Shown here one piece after another: positions 1 to 9,856 of a stretch of 24,398 nt of DNA. A program made the position numbers and the translations under genes. Positions within the stretch are counted from its first letter, which is position 1. Each line of letters begins with the position of its first letter. The stretch is from CAZAPV01 sp964487195 (GTDB lineage Bacteria; Patescibacteriota; Patescibacteriia; SG8-24). The stretch lies in NCBI GenBank assembly GCA_964487195.1, contig CAZAPV010000009.1, forward strand, positions 1-24,398, in the 5' to 3' direction. The notes below the pieces were generated by a model. It saw nothing but the letters and a program-made list of their open reading frames with translations. It was not told where the DNA came from and searched no databases.

Positions 1-2
1 GC

Positions 3-548
3 GCCGACCAGATCGAGCAGAAACATCTGGACGATCTGAAGCGTCTCGATACCGATCATGACGGCTTGAGCGATTACGACGAGATCTACGTTTACCACAC
101 CAGTCCGTTCCTCGCCGACTCCGATTCCGACGGCATCGCCGACGGCGTCGAGGTCACGAAGGGGACGGACCCGAACTGTCCGGAAGGGAAGACGTGCCAG
201 CAGCTTCGAATCGTCAAAACCGAGAACGGCGTCGCGCTGTCGCCGACGCTCCCGAACGACAATGCGAACGCGTCCGCGGCGACGAACGCGCCGGCCGCGA
301 CCGGCGGCGCGGCGCCGCTCACCGACAAGCAGATCAACGCGGTGATCGCCGAGACGTTCGGGGATCCGGCGACGCTCACGCCGGAGAAGATCAGCGACCA
401 GCTCGGCAAGATGTCGGCCGACGATCTCCGCACGTTCCTCGCCAAGCTCGGCATCCCGCAGGACGCGCTCGCGAAAGTGGATGACGCCACGCTTCGCCAG
501 TCCGTGATCCAGACGCTGAATGAAATTGTCGCGCCGACCAAGCAATAA
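3..548 (+). CDS. Calcium-binding-repeat (thrombospondin type 3-like) protein, 5' end missing
   Basis: The frame is open to the left edge, so this is the C-terminal 181 residues of a longer protein; the internal TTG at 66 is not needed as a start. Two acidic loops are visible at the visible N-terminus, DTDHDGLSDYDE and DSDSDGIADGVEV, matching the DxDxDGxxD pattern of thrombospondin type 3/EF-hand-like calcium-binding repeats, which are normally extracytoplasmic. A low-complexity Asn/Ala linker follows (NDNANASAATNAPAATGGAA), then a helical C-terminal segment of about 75 residues that I do not recognise. The stop lies 10 bp before the preferred start of the giant cysteine-rich gene, so the two are probably co-transcribed. 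The likely role is an exported structural or adhesive partner of the downstream envelope machine; this is inference from context. Confidence 0.8.
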   Translation, partial: ADQIEQKHLDDLKRLDTDHDGLSDYDEIYVYHTSPFLADSDSDGIADGVEVTKGTDPNCPEGKTCQQLRIVKTENGVALSPTLPNDNANASAATNAPAATGGAAPLTDKQINAVIAETFGDPATLTPEKISDQLGKMSADDLRTFLAKLGIPQDALAKVDDATLRQSVIQTLNEIVAPTKQ

Positions 549-558
549 ACGCATCGCG

Positions 559-3500
559 ATGCCTACGACCACCGACAACCGATCGCTGCGAACGACGGCC
601 GCCAAGGTCTCGCTGTCGTTGCTTGCCGTCGCGATCGTGGCGCCGTCTCTCCTGTTCAGCGCAGCGACGCCGGCGCACGCGCAGATCTCGGTCGTCGGCG
701 GCCCGGTCGTCGTCACGGATACGTTCGCGAACGTTCACAAAACGCTCGCCGATTCCTTGGTCGAAGCGGCGGCGCTTTCGGTCGTAAACTCGGTCAACTA
801 TTTCGCGACGCAGCTCGCGTACCAGGCCGCGGTCGCGCTCACCTCGGATTGCAACGGCCAGGTGGTCTGCTGGGATTCGAAATCGTTCAAGGACGGTTTC
901 AGACAGGCGTGGCAAGGCGCGATCGGCGAAGCGGTCGGGACGCTCTCGACGGAAGGGGGATTCACCGCGCTCGGATTCAACCTCTGCCATCCCGGGGTGC
1001 TTTTGGCGCTCAAGATCCAGCTCGGACTGCTCGACGAACTGAAACCGCCGCCGCCGAAATGCGATTTCAACCAACTCGCGGCGAGCTGGTCGACGTTCAG
1101 CAAGACGCTCACGAGCGGGCAGGCGCTCAAGGCGCTCAAACCGACGTTCGAACCGGGGCAGTCGCCGATCTCGGTGCAGCTCGGCGCGCTCGACGGGATG
1201 CTGACGATCAAGGCGGACGCGCAGCGCACCAGCATCATGAAGCACCTGATGGATGCCGGGAACGGCGGTTTCGGCGCGGTCACCGATCCGGTCTCCGGCC
1301 GCGTGCAGGCGCCTGGCGACTTCGTGAAGAAGCAATTCGAGGGCGCCTATGACGCCCAGTCGAAAGATCCGCAAAATCAAGCCGCGACGATCAACGCCGG
1401 CGCGCTCGCCGAAGGGGCGGCGGTGCAGGTGGTGTCGAGCACGATCCAGACGTTCACCCAGACGCTCGTCGCGCGGTTGTGGAATCGGCTGGCGAACGGC
1501 CTGCTCTCCTCCGAAGAAGCGATCGCGCTGCAGCCCGACCTGATCCTGAACCCGGACCTCGCGTTCCAGGCGATCGGCAATTCCGGCGCGCGGCAGGCGA
1601 TGTCGCAGCGCGTCGTGACGATCCCGCCGCCGGACATCGGCAGCATCGACCCGCTCGTCGATTTCGTCGTCTGCCCGTCCGATCACCGCGGACCGGACAA
1701 CTGCGTGCTCGACGAGCAATTCGCGACCGCGGTCCGCGTGGCGCCCGCGACGCCGTTCACCGTGCGCGACGCGATCGACAAGGGGTATCTTCATGGCGAC
1801 TGGCCGCTCATCTCCGCGGGGAACGACAAGGTGCACGATCAGGACCCGCTCTGTTTCACGTACGGCTACTGCGAGAGCAACCTGAAAAAACTGCGCGCGG
1901 CGCGCGTCATCCCGATCGGCTGGGAGATCGCCGCGAGTCTTTCGTCGAAAGACAATCCGTTGAAACTGAAGGACGTGATGACCCATTTCGACGATTGCGC
2001 CACCGTTTGCACCCTGCCGAGCGCCTGCACTTCTTCGCAAGGTTGTTCATGCACGGTCTTGGTGGGAAACATTCCCGTCCCCGGGTGCACCGTCGCGAGC
2101 GGGAAGACGACATGCGGCCCGGTGTTCGCCCACATGGACGATCAGCATCCGTTCTGTCATCTGATCGATCCGAACTGGGTGCTGAAGGCGCCGCCGGCGC
2201 AGTGCCGCGTGAAAGCGCCGGGCGCGGTCCTCACGTCATCGGATACGGCGACGCGGCAGGATCAGTGCGTCGACGAATTGACCTGTCTGAAGCAGGACGA
2301 CAACGGCACCTGCATCGGCGGCTGGGGATACTGCGTCGCCGAACGTCCGGTGTGGCGTTTCAACGGCGACTCCTGTCCGGCGCAGTACAACACCTGCCGC
2401 GTGCTCACGTCGCGCACCGGAGAAACCAAGAATCTCCTGCTGAACACGGTCGACCATAACGTCTGCACCGCGAACAACGCCGGTTGCCAGCAGTATTCCA
2501 CGCTCCCCGACGTCGTCTCGTCGACGTCGCTCCCGTCGTCGATCCCGATCTGCACCGATCCGAACGGCTGCCGGTACACCGTCATCCAGGACTCCTGTCA
2601 GGTCGCTTCCGGAAAGACGTCCTGCACCGATCCGAACACCGGCGTCACGTGCAAGCTGTCGGTCGCCTGCGCCGCCGCATCGGGAGGCACGTGCACGTGC
2701 AATGTTCCCGGATTCTGCCGCGTCGCCAAAGGACAGAACACCTGCCAGCCATCGCTCGCCGGCGATCCGCAGGATCCCGGCGATGACTGGCTCGCGAACG
2801 CGGCCGATCGGTATTTCAACAAGAACGCGGAAACGTGCCCCTCGACCGACGCCGGCTGTTCGGCGCTTCTGTCGCTCGACAACGGACAGTCGTTGAACCT
2901 GATCCGCAACGGCGGGTTCGAGCAGCTCGAGGACGGCGACGATGACGGCGCGCCGGACCACGCCAAATATTGGACGCCGTTCGGCGCGGTGCCGGCCGGA
3001 ACGAACAACGGGGAATTGAGCACGAACACGGCGTATGTCGGCAGCGGCTCATACGCGATGAGGCTGCCAGCAGCCAATCAGGGCGCGAACGCGTTATGCG
3101 CTCTCACAACAGGCGCGTGCGCACAAGAGAACGGCTGTCCGTGCACGATGCCGGCGGGGGGCGCGCTTCCGGGATACAGCTGCAAGGTCATCAAAGGTCA
3201 GACCGCCTGCACGGTGACGAATCGCGTGATCCAGACCGGCCTCACCATAAAACCGAAGACGACGTACACGATCTCCGGCTATTTTTACGGCACGTCTGGA
3301 AATGCGGGACATGGCAGCATGATCCTGCGGTTTACGGATGCGAACTGGCAGGACGTTTCTTTGCCTTCGGGCAGCGTCACGTCGACGATGTCATTCGTGA
3401 CGAAGGACGGCTTGCCGACCGATTACGGGTCAAAGCTTTGCGGTGTCTCAAGCGGGAATCTTACGTTTATGTTTACCACGGCGACGCTCAACAGGGCGTC

Positions 3501-6500
3501 CGGCGTGCATGCGTCCTGCACGTTCGCGATCAATGCGCCGAACATCGCCCATGCGACTTTGGAATTGATCAGTCCCCTCAACAATACTCACCCGCTCGGC
3601 GACAACATCCAACTCGAGGAGGGATACGGGACGCCGTATCACGACCAGTACGGCGGAGAAGGTCGGCCGGTGGACGCGAAGATCCCGCCGGCGTACCTCG
3701 GGTGCACCGGTGAAGTAACCGACCGGCCGGAGTGCGCGAGCTACGCGCGCGTCTGCCGCGAGAACGAAGTCGGCTGCGAAGCGTACGCGCCGTCGAACGG
3801 CGACCCGACGGTGCCCGGCGTCGTCGGATCGAACGATCGTTGTCCGGCCGAATGCGTCGGATACGACACGTTCAAACAGGAGGCGTCGAATTTCGACGGC
3901 GACAAGTTCCCGGTGTACTTCATCCCGAAGACCGCGCGGCAGTGCGGCGAGTCCGACGTCGGTTGCTCCGAGTTCACGAATCTCGACACCGAAGCGCTCG
4001 AATATTACTCGCGCCTCCGGCTGTGCCAGAAGACGAACGATCCGACCACCGGCACGTTCTACACATGGGAAGGGTCGGATACCACCGGCTACCAGCTGAA
4101 GGTGTGGCAGATGAAAACGACGACCGATGCGAATGGCGCGACCGCGCACGTCGCCGCCTCGTCGAACGACATCAGCGTCTCCGGAGGGTCGGACGCCGGC
4201 GTCGCGCCGTGCACCAAACTGGACGCGAACGCGCAGCAGTGCGCGAGCAAGGACATCCCGCTCTCCGGCGGCAGCATCGACGGATTCTGCACTCGCGCGG
4301 CGATCGACGCCGGCGATCTGGGCTGCCGCGAGTTTTACGACGCGAGCGGCAACCGCCATTACCGCATGCTCTCGAAAACGATCCTCGCCACCGACGACTG
4401 CCATGCCGAGCGCATCACCGCGTCGACCGCGGCCGATTGCGCCGGGTCGAGCGGATTCTGGGACGCGGTGAAATCGCAGTGCATCTATCACGCGACGCCG
4501 TCGGAGAGCAACTCGTGCAGCGCGCAGGTGAACGGCTGCCGCGCGTACAAAGGGAACGCCGCGGCGAACGTCCGCAACGTGTTCACCGACACCTTCTCGA
4601 ACGGACTCGGTGCATGGGGGACCGGTGCGACCCTTTCGTCCGAAGCGGTGACCGTCGGCGACCACTCGATCAGTCTCGCGCCGATCGTCGCATCCGCCCG
4701 CGATCTCGGCGGCTTGGTCGGTCCGAACCGCAGCTATACGCTGTCGTTCTGGGCGCGCGGATCCGGCCCGTTCATCTTCCAATTCAAACACGCGACGTCG
4801 TCCGCGACCTGCACGCTTTCGACCGCGTGTCCGGCGAGCAGCACCGGCGGCTGTTCTTGCACGACCGAAAATTTGACGTGCACGGTAGCGGCCGGCAGCA
4901 GCAGCTGCTTCATCCCGCCCGCGACGTCGACGCTGCCGCTCTCGGTATTCCAGATCAGGGCGTCAAACGCGACCGATTGCGCGGCATCGGGCGGTTCCTG
5001 GAACTCCACCAATTCGACCTGCCGGCCGAACCTCGTTCCCGAATGGCGGCAGTACACGCTCGGTCCGGTGATCGTCACCGATCCGCTATTCGGCACCGGC
5101 CCGGAGACGCTGCTCGCTTCCAATTTGGGGTCAGTGAACGCCTACGTCGAAAACATCGTGCTCGCGGAAGCGCGCGACAGCATCGACGTCGTTCGCGATT
5201 CATGGAAGACCCCTGCGTCCTGCGACATGACGGCGGACGGCGCGATCTCCCCGCAAGAGATGCTCGGCTGCCGCGAATACACGACGAGCGCCGGCGTGAA
5301 AGCCGATCTCCGGTCGTTCACCAATCTCTGCCGCGAACAGGCGGTCGGCTGCAAGGCGTACTCGTCCACGCAGAACACGCCGGATAATCCGTACGAGGAG
5401 ACGTTCAACGCGGTGTGCACGCTGACGTCGGTTTGTACCGGGAATCAGCCGTGCGTATGCGCATACAGCGGCGCGCACTACCCGTCAGGATTCAAGAATA
5501 TCGTCGACGTCTGCCGCGTGCCGGTCGGCCAGAGCACGTGCCGCTTCCACCTCGACGGACCGCACGAAGGATGGCGGCGCGATCAGGAACCGGACGCCGT
5601 CGACGTTCCGGCGGACAAACGGATGTTCCTCGTCGCGACGGACGCCAGCATGTGTCCGGCGACCTCGCTCGGCTGCAAGGCGGTGGCGGCGCCGCACAAC
5701 GCGTACCAGGCGACGTGCACCAACACGAACGCCAGCGGAAATGCCGTCGCCTGCTCCGGTTCCACGCCGTGCGGCTGTCAGGTGAACGACGGCATCTGCT
5801 TCATCCCGAACGACGGGAAGAGTTCGACATGCATCGTGACGCTCAACGGCTCGCCGATCATCGACAAATGGAACGCAATGACGCTGAAGGACGATCCGAC
5901 GAAGTACGACCAGACGCTCTGCACCGAGCAGGCGGTCGGCTGCGACGCGTTCACCGCCTCCGACGGCACGTCGTACTTCAAGGATCCCGGCGACAAGACC
6001 TGCGATTATAAAGAAAACGTATACATCAAAAACGCGAACGGCGTCAGCCAAGGGCCGTTCAGCGGCTGGTTCCGGCACGGCACCGACGCCAATCCCGTAG
6101 CGTGTGCGCCCGAAGACTTGAAGAACGGCGCGTACTACGACATCCGCAAGAACGGCGACGCCTCATGCACGCGGACGACGGCGTGCGGATCGCTCGGCGG
6201 ATGCTCCTGCACGCCGCCCGGCGGCGCGTCGGCCTGTATCGTGCCGTTCGGGCAATACGGTTGCGGGTACCAGGGATGGGCGGGCACCTGCCCGGCCGAA
6301 GACGACCGTTGCGAGGAGTTCGTGGACCCGACGTTGTCGAGCGCGGCGAATCCGCTCGGAACCCCGTATTATTACATCGACAACGTCAAGATCGATAAGA
6401 AATCGTGCGCCGGCAGCGCGTCGCTCAAACAAGACTGCGTCCTGTTCGATCAGACGAGCAACCCCGCGCACACGTACTACTCGTTCGGCACGTACAGGAA

Positions 6501-9500
6501 GAGCACCGCCGAAATGAACGGCGGCGCCGTCACCCCGGTCAACTGCGGTTCTTCCGCGGATTCGGCATGGTGCGGACTCGGCGCTCCCAATGACACCAAC
6601 GTCATTATCAAGGTGAAGCCCGACCGCGAATGCGCGGAATGGTATTCGTGCAAATCATTTGAAACGTTCTTCGACTCGCAGAAGGGCAGGACCGATCAGC
6701 GTTGCCAGCAGCTCGAGCTCTGTTCGCAGAATCAACAGGTCGGTTCGGCGTTCAAGTGCGCCAAGGAAGAGTCCGTGCCGCCCATTCTCTTCACGAAGCA
6801 GGTGTACGCGAGCCGGTCCACGGGATGGACACAAGGGGACGTACTTTTCCCCGGCAGTTCCGGACGCGATTTCTCCGGCTACGCTTTGGTCGGGAAGTAT
6901 CCGCTTCCGTTCCTGAAACCGGTCGCCATCGCGCCGGGCGTCTGTTTCGATAAAAACAATTCCCCGAAGTTCGATTCAATCGGCGATTACATAAGCTGCG
7001 GCGCATCGTGCACGACGCCGGACTATTGCAAACCGATGCTCGGTATTTGCGTCGGGGGTTCGCGCGCCGGCCAGGGTTGCGACGGCACCACGGCCGTCAG
7101 CTGCAGCCTCGGCTATTGCGATACCAACTATCTCGCGACGCACCGCTTCGCCGCGGTTCTCAATCCGAACGCCGCGTGCACGAACGACAGCCAGTGCGCC
7201 GACCCGCTCAATGGAGAGGGGAAGTGCATCGATCAGACCTGTTACTACAATTTCGACGGCGGGAAGTTCGATCTCGGCAATCCGGAACCGGCGTCCGCGC
7301 CGCAATGCCGCGCGAATCCTGAATCCGACGCGCCGTATGGAGAATCGGTCGTTGATGCCAGCGCTGACCGCGGCGGATACGATTTCTACGGCCAAGCGCA
7401 GAATCGCAAGCTCGATTTCAAGGGCGCGAATGTCTGCGGACAGGGCAACGATTGCAACTGCAGCTATCAGCGGTTGGAGTACGGCCAGGGAGCGCTGCGG
7501 CGGTACTATTCGTACTTGAACGCGCAGGCGGTGGACAGGGTCAACAAGGATCAACCGATTTTCATCGGTCCGCCGGCGGGAATCTGCAACGGCGGTCCGG
7601 ATGACGGGAAACCGTGCACGCCGACGAATCCGTTGTATACGCAAAATAGCCTGCAACAGTCCTCGCAAACGTGCGCCGAAGGAGGCACCTGCCAACAGCT
7701 TACGAAACGGACGATCGCGCTCGGCTGGCCGGGATTCTGCGTGGATCAGGATTTCTCCACCATCATCAACGGCGACCAGAATCAGCATAACTGCAACCTG
7801 TGGCTGCCGGTCGACCAGATCTCCGGCGCCTTGGATATCGACAACCAGAATCCGCAAGCCGGGTTCGTCCCCGATCAAAATCAGCTCCTGTATTGTCAGG
7901 TCGCGAAGGGGCTCGCCCAAACGACGAATAATTATACGATCAGGCTTTCAGGCCAAGCCGACCCGAGCGGTGTAATCCCATGCAACTCATTTTTCAAGGA
8001 CGGTCCTGATTGCGAGAGGACAAGCGGCGGCGGTTCTGACCTTGGGACCGAAGCCGACGGATGGATTTCGCAGGAAGGTTCCGGACAGGAGCGGCGCCAT
8101 CGATTTATCGCCGTTAATCCTGTCCCCGAAGATCAAATCGCCGGAATCAAAGTGCACATGAACTCAGGAACCGAAGGGATGACGTACAACGATGGCTTTA
8201 ATATTTATTTCTACCTGCTCAAGCAGTACGACTGGACGATGGATCAAAATTTTTCCAACAGCGCAAATCAACCCGGAAGCGGCACGTTCTACAGCCCGGA
8301 GCATGGTCACTGTTTTAACTACATCACCGCTTCCAGCTCGGATCAGTGGGACAGCAAAAATTGTTGGGGAATCAAAGCGCGATTTGATGCGTCGCTTAAC
8401 TTGACCGGGTTCGATACCGTCAGCGGAAATGAAAATGACGTAAGCGATCCGAACTACGCGCTCACGGTCGACGTCCTCCTTCGCGAACAATGCGACGAGC
8501 TCGCGGAAACCGCCGATATCTCGCGGCCGGTGGCGGCGATCGCGTGGACCGATCGGCTCAACAACGGATGGAGCAACGGCAGCAAGCTGTATGAGTTGCT
8601 CCACAAAACCGGTTGGCCCGATCCGAGTCCGGATAAAAACCCCGACCAGCATCCGTACGGCGTGATCACGGTTACACCGGTCACCGGCACCGTCGCATCA
8701 ACGAAAGAATTCCCCTCGGATGACGAAAACGGGTTATGGGACAAGCATCTCTCCGTGTTCTCGACCGAAGGCGGCAGTCCGAACATGCTGTGGGGCGTCG
8801 CAATTACGAACGGCCAGGCCTCCGGCTACATACCGAACTACGCGAAAGATACCACCGTCACCCCGAACGTCGTCTGGATGAGAAACAGCTCCGGCATCCC
8901 GTTCGCCTGCACCGGACCGTGCGCGGGATTCAGTCCGAAGCCCGGCAACTGGGACAGCCAGGGAACGAACGCCGAACTTCGGGGAATTTCCAACCTCGGC
9001 CAGCTGTTCGCGTACGCGTTCGATACGTTCAAGTGGAACGGCAACCAAGCCTATGATGATCCCAGCAACGCCGGGAGCGGGAAGTGGGACGTCCGGAGCA
9101 TTCATCTTGCGGACGGCACGCCGCCGCTGATCGCCGCGGCGAGCGTCGAGAATTGCGACCAATCGATTCAAAACCTTTGCACGGAACTTCCATCCGCTCA
9201 AGGATACGTCGGCGGCATCACCGTGAACGATGTGTCTGGCGGCGATATCGCCCCGCTTGCGCAGGGATCATTCGAAGCGACCGTCAAGTTCTTCGCCCAT
9301 GCCGATACGAATCGCATGCCGATTCTTCGGAAGATCATCGACTTCGGCGATGGAACGACCCCGGTTACGCTGTGGGGGCTCTACAAAAACCACCGCGGGT
9401 GCATCCCGGGCAAGACGTGCGGCAGCGGAGCCACGTACTGCGACAGCCATGACTGGGGCACGGGCAACGCCGCCTGTCAGCCGGGATATTTCGCGCAGAC

Positions 9501-9855
9501 GCACTCGTATGTCTGCAACAACGCGACGCTCGCGGCGCTGCCCGCCTGCGGATCATCCGGCAGGCCGTATCCTTGCAAGGTCGGCAACGAATGCCGCTTC
9601 CGTCCGCGCGTGCAGGTCATGGATAACTGGGGCACCTGCAACGGCGTTTGTCCGCAACATGATGTTAGCAGCGGGAATACGTGCTTCAACGACACCACGC
9701 CGATCGACAACTACGGCATTGATTCCAGCACATCGACCGGCCCGGTCAGTACGCAAAATAACTGCTTCACGCTGGATACGCGCAGTTACGATCTGCCGAA
9801 TCGTCCGTGGAACGAATACGCCGGCGACATCATCGTGAAGGCGCCGACCCCATAG
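559..9855 (+). CDS. Giant secreted cysteine-rich modular surface protein (about 3,098 aa)
   Basis: Start: ATG 559 gives a good signal peptide, with Arg/Lys in the first 16 residues, a hydrophobic core (VSLSLLAVAIVAPSLLF) and probable cleavage after AHA. An in-frame ATG at 520 would overlap the upstream gene by 29 bp; neither has a clear ribosome binding site. Residues below count from 559. Well over 100 cysteines suggest heavy disulfide bonding outside the cytoplasm. At least eight copies of one cysteine module lie at about 484-1902. Two sugar-binding-like jelly-roll domains (about 781-1024 and 1340-1539) each contain one such module. A second recurrent motif is C-x(3-5)-GC-x-x-[YF] (e.g. CRENEVGCEAY, CREQAVGCKAY). 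Near the C-terminus, DFGDGT (about 2928-2933) followed later by THSYVC suggests a PKD-like fold. It sits directly before the VirB6-like gene (1-bp gap). Probably a host- or surface-contact component of the secretion-like machine; function inferred. Confidence 0.85.
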   Translation: MPTTTDNRSLRTTAAKVSLSLLAVAIVAPSLLFSAATPAHAQISVVGGPVVVTDTFANVHKTLADSLVEAAALSVVNSVNYFATQLAYQAAVALTSDCNGQVVCWDSKSFKDGFRQAWQGAIGEAVGTLSTEGGFTALGFNLCHPGVLLALKIQLGLLDELKPPPPKCDFNQLAASWSTFSKTLTSGQALKALKPTFEPGQSPISVQLGALDGMLTIKADAQRTSIMKHLMDAGNGGFGAVTDPVSGRVQAPGDFVKKQFEGAYDAQSKDPQNQAATINAGALAEGAAVQVVSSTIQTFTQTLVARLWNRLANGLLSSEEAIALQPDLILNPDLAFQAIGNSGARQAMSQRVVTIPPPDIGSIDPLVDFVVCPSDHRGPDNCVLDEQFATAVRVAPATPFTVRDAIDKGYLHGDWPLISAGNDKVHDQDPLCFTYGYCESNLKKLRAARVIPIGWEIAASLSSKDNPLKLKDVMTHFDDCATVCTLPSACTSSQGCSCTVLVGNIPVPGCTVASGKTTCGPVFAHMDDQHPFCHLIDPNWVLKAPPAQCRVKAPGAVLTSSDTATRQDQCVDELTCLKQDDNGTCIGGWGYCVAERPVWRFNGDSCPAQYNTCRVLTSRTGETKNLLLNTVDHNVCTANNAGCQQYSTLPDVVSSTSLPSSIPICTDPNGCRYTVIQDSCQVASGKTSCTDPNTGVTCKLSVACAAASGGTCTCNVPGFCRVAKGQNTCQPSLAGDPQDPGDDWLANAADRYFNKNAETCPSTDAGCSALLSLDNGQSLNLIRNGGFEQLEDGDDDGAPDHAKYWTPFGAVPAGTNNGELSTNTAYVGSGSYAMRLPAANQGANALCALTTGACAQENGCPCTMPAGGALPGYSCKVIKGQTACTVTNRVIQTGLTIKPKTTYTISGYFYGTSGNAGHGSMILRFTDANWQDVSLPSGSVTSTMSFVTKDGLPTDYGSKLCGVSSGNLTFMFTTATLNRASGVHASCTFAINAPNIAHATLELISPLNNTHPLGDNIQLEEGYGTPYHDQYGGEGRPVDAKIPPAYLGCTGEVTDRPECASYARVCRENEVGCEAYAPSNGDPTVPGVVGSNDRCPAECVGYDTFKQEASNFDGDKFPVYFIPKTARQCGESDVGCSEFTNLDTEALEYYSRLRLCQKTNDPTTGTFYTWEGSDTTGYQLKVWQMKTTTDANGATAHVAASSNDISVSGGSDAGVAPCTKLDANAQQCASKDIPLSGGSIDGFCTRAAIDAGDLGCREFYDASGNRHYRMLSKTILATDDCHAERITASTAADCAGSSGFWDAVKSQCIYHATPSESNSCSAQVNGCRAYKGNAAANVRNVFTDTFSNGLGAWGTGATLSSEAVTVGDHSISLAPIVASARDLGGLVGPNRSYTLSFWARGSGPFIFQFKHATSSATCTLSTACPASSTGGCSCTTENLTCTVAAGSSSCFIPPATSTLPLSVFQIRASNATDCAASGGSWNSTNSTCRPNLVPEWRQYTLGPVIVTDPLFGTGPETLLASNLGSVNAYVENIVLAEARDSIDVVRDSWKTPASCDMTADGAISPQEMLGCREYTTSAGVKADLRSFTNLCREQAVGCKAYSSTQNTPDNPYEETFNAVCTLTSVCTGNQPCVCAYSGAHYPSGFKNIVDVCRVPVGQSTCRFHLDGPHEGWRRDQEPDAVDVPADKRMFLVATDASMCPATSLGCKAVAAPHNAYQATCTNTNASGNAVACSGSTPCGCQVNDGICFIPNDGKSSTCIVTLNGSPIIDKWNAMTLKDDPTKYDQTLCTEQAVGCDAFTASDGTSYFKDPGDKTCDYKENVYIKNANGVSQGPFSGWFRHGTDANPVACAPEDLKNGAYYDIRKNGDASCTRTTACGSLGGCSCTPPGGASACIVPFGQYGCGYQGWAGTCPAEDDRCEEFVDPTLSSAANPLGTPYYYIDNVKIDKKSCAGSASLKQDCVLFDQTSNPAHTYYSFGTYRKSTAEMNGGAVTPVNCGSSADSAWCGLGAPNDTNVIIKVKPDRECAEWYSCKSFETFFDSQKGRTDQRCQQLELCSQNQQVGSAFKCAKEESVPPILFTKQVYASRSTGWTQGDVLFPGSSGRDFSGYALVGKYPLPFLKPVAIAPGVCFDKNNSPKFDSIGDYISCGASCTTPDYCKPMLGICVGGSRAGQGCDGTTAVSCSLGYCDTNYLATHRFAAVLNPNAACTNDSQCADPLNGEGKCIDQTCYYNFDGGKFDLGNPEPASAPQCRANPESDAPYGESVVDASADRGGYDFYGQAQNRKLDFKGANVCGQGNDCNCSYQRLEYGQGALRRYYSYLNAQAVDRVNKDQPIFIGPPAGICNGGPDDGKPCTPTNPLYTQNSLQQSSQTCAEGGTCQQLTKRTIALGWPGFCVDQDFSTIINGDQNQHNCNLWLPVDQISGALDIDNQNPQAGFVPDQNQLLYCQVAKGLAQTTNNYTIRLSGQADPSGVIPCNSFFKDGPDCERTSGGGSDLGTEADGWISQEGSGQERRHRFIAVNPVPEDQIAGIKVHMNSGTEGMTYNDGFNIYFYLLKQYDWTMDQNFSNSANQPGSGTFYSPEHGHCFNYITASSSDQWDSKNCWGIKARFDASLNLTGFDTVSGNENDVSDPNYALTVDVLLREQCDELAETADISRPVAAIAWTDRLNNGWSNGSKLYELLHKTGWPDPSPDKNPDQHPYGVITVTPVTGTVASTKEFPSDDENGLWDKHLSVFSTEGGSPNMLWGVAITNGQASGYIPNYAKDTTVTPNVVWMRNSSGIPFACTGPCAGFSPKPGNWDSQGTNAELRGISNLGQLFAYAFDTFKWNGNQAYDDPSNAGSGKWDVRSIHLADGTPPLIAAASVENCDQSIQNLCTELPSAQGYVGGITVNDVSGGDIAPLAQGSFEATVKFFAHADTNRMPILRKIIDFGDGTTPVTLWGLYKNHRGCIPGKTCGSGATYCDSHDWGTGNAACQPGYFAQTHSYVCNNATLAALPACGSSGRPYPCKVGNECRFRPRVQVMDNWGTCNGVCPQHDVSSGNTCFNDTTPIDNYGIDSSTSTGPVSTQNNCFTLDTRSYDLPNRPWNEYAGDIIVKAPTP
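2899..3630 (+). other. Jelly-roll (carbohydrate-binding-like) domain 1 in the giant protein, interrupted by a cysteine module
   Basis: The segment opens with LIRNGGFEQ and continues to a Trp (YWTPFG), then GSYAMRLP, the usual start of a CBM4/9-like beta-sandwich. It resumes after the cysteine module (3097-3210) with VIQTGLTIKPKTTYTISGYF and ends near DNIQLEEG. The match is to the general sequence pattern (NxGFE…W…S…L…Y.ISGY…L.E); ligand unknown. Confidence 0.55.
4576..5175 (+). other. Jelly-roll (carbohydrate-binding-like) domain 2 in the giant protein, interrupted by a cysteine module
   Basis: DTFSNGLGAWGTG followed by SISLAP and RSYTLSFWARG resembles the first half of a second jelly-roll. 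A cysteine module (4810-4908) and the short C-x-x-SG-x-W motif (4978-5022) interrupt it, after which EWRQYTLGPVIV and VENIVLAEA complete the pattern. An equivalent C-x-x-S-G-x-W-x(6)-C motif lies at 4438-4482. Confidence 0.5.
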
Positions 9856-9856
9856 T

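Larger units (their letters stand above)
2008..6264 (+). repeat. Recurrent cysteine module inside the giant protein (eight copies)
   Basis: By eye, a module of about 25-42 residues recurs at bases 2008-2115, 2551-2625 (degenerate), 2650-2745, 3097-3210, 4810-4908, 5416-5541, 5716-5832 and 6166-6264. The full form begins C-[TKA]-L-[STP]-x-x-C, has a central G-C-x-C, and ends C-x-[VI]-x-x-G-[KQS]-x-x-C. Examples of the ending are CTVASGKTTC, CQVASGKTSC, CRVAKGQNTC, CKVIKGQTAC, CTVAAGSSSC and CRVPVGQSTC. The even spacing of cysteines suggests a small disulfide-stabilised knot. Copies differ greatly at DNA level, so most are not recent duplications. I do not know a named family for it. Confidence 0.8.

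Noticed and set aside
391..2040. 549-aa minus-strand open frame
   Set aside because: Same type of shadow, opposite the calcium-repeat and giant genes; no recognisable domain or signal.
3732..5387. 551-aa + strand open frame in another phase
   Set aside because: Arg-rich out-of-frame reading of the giant gene, whose own frame has conserved cysteine repeats here.
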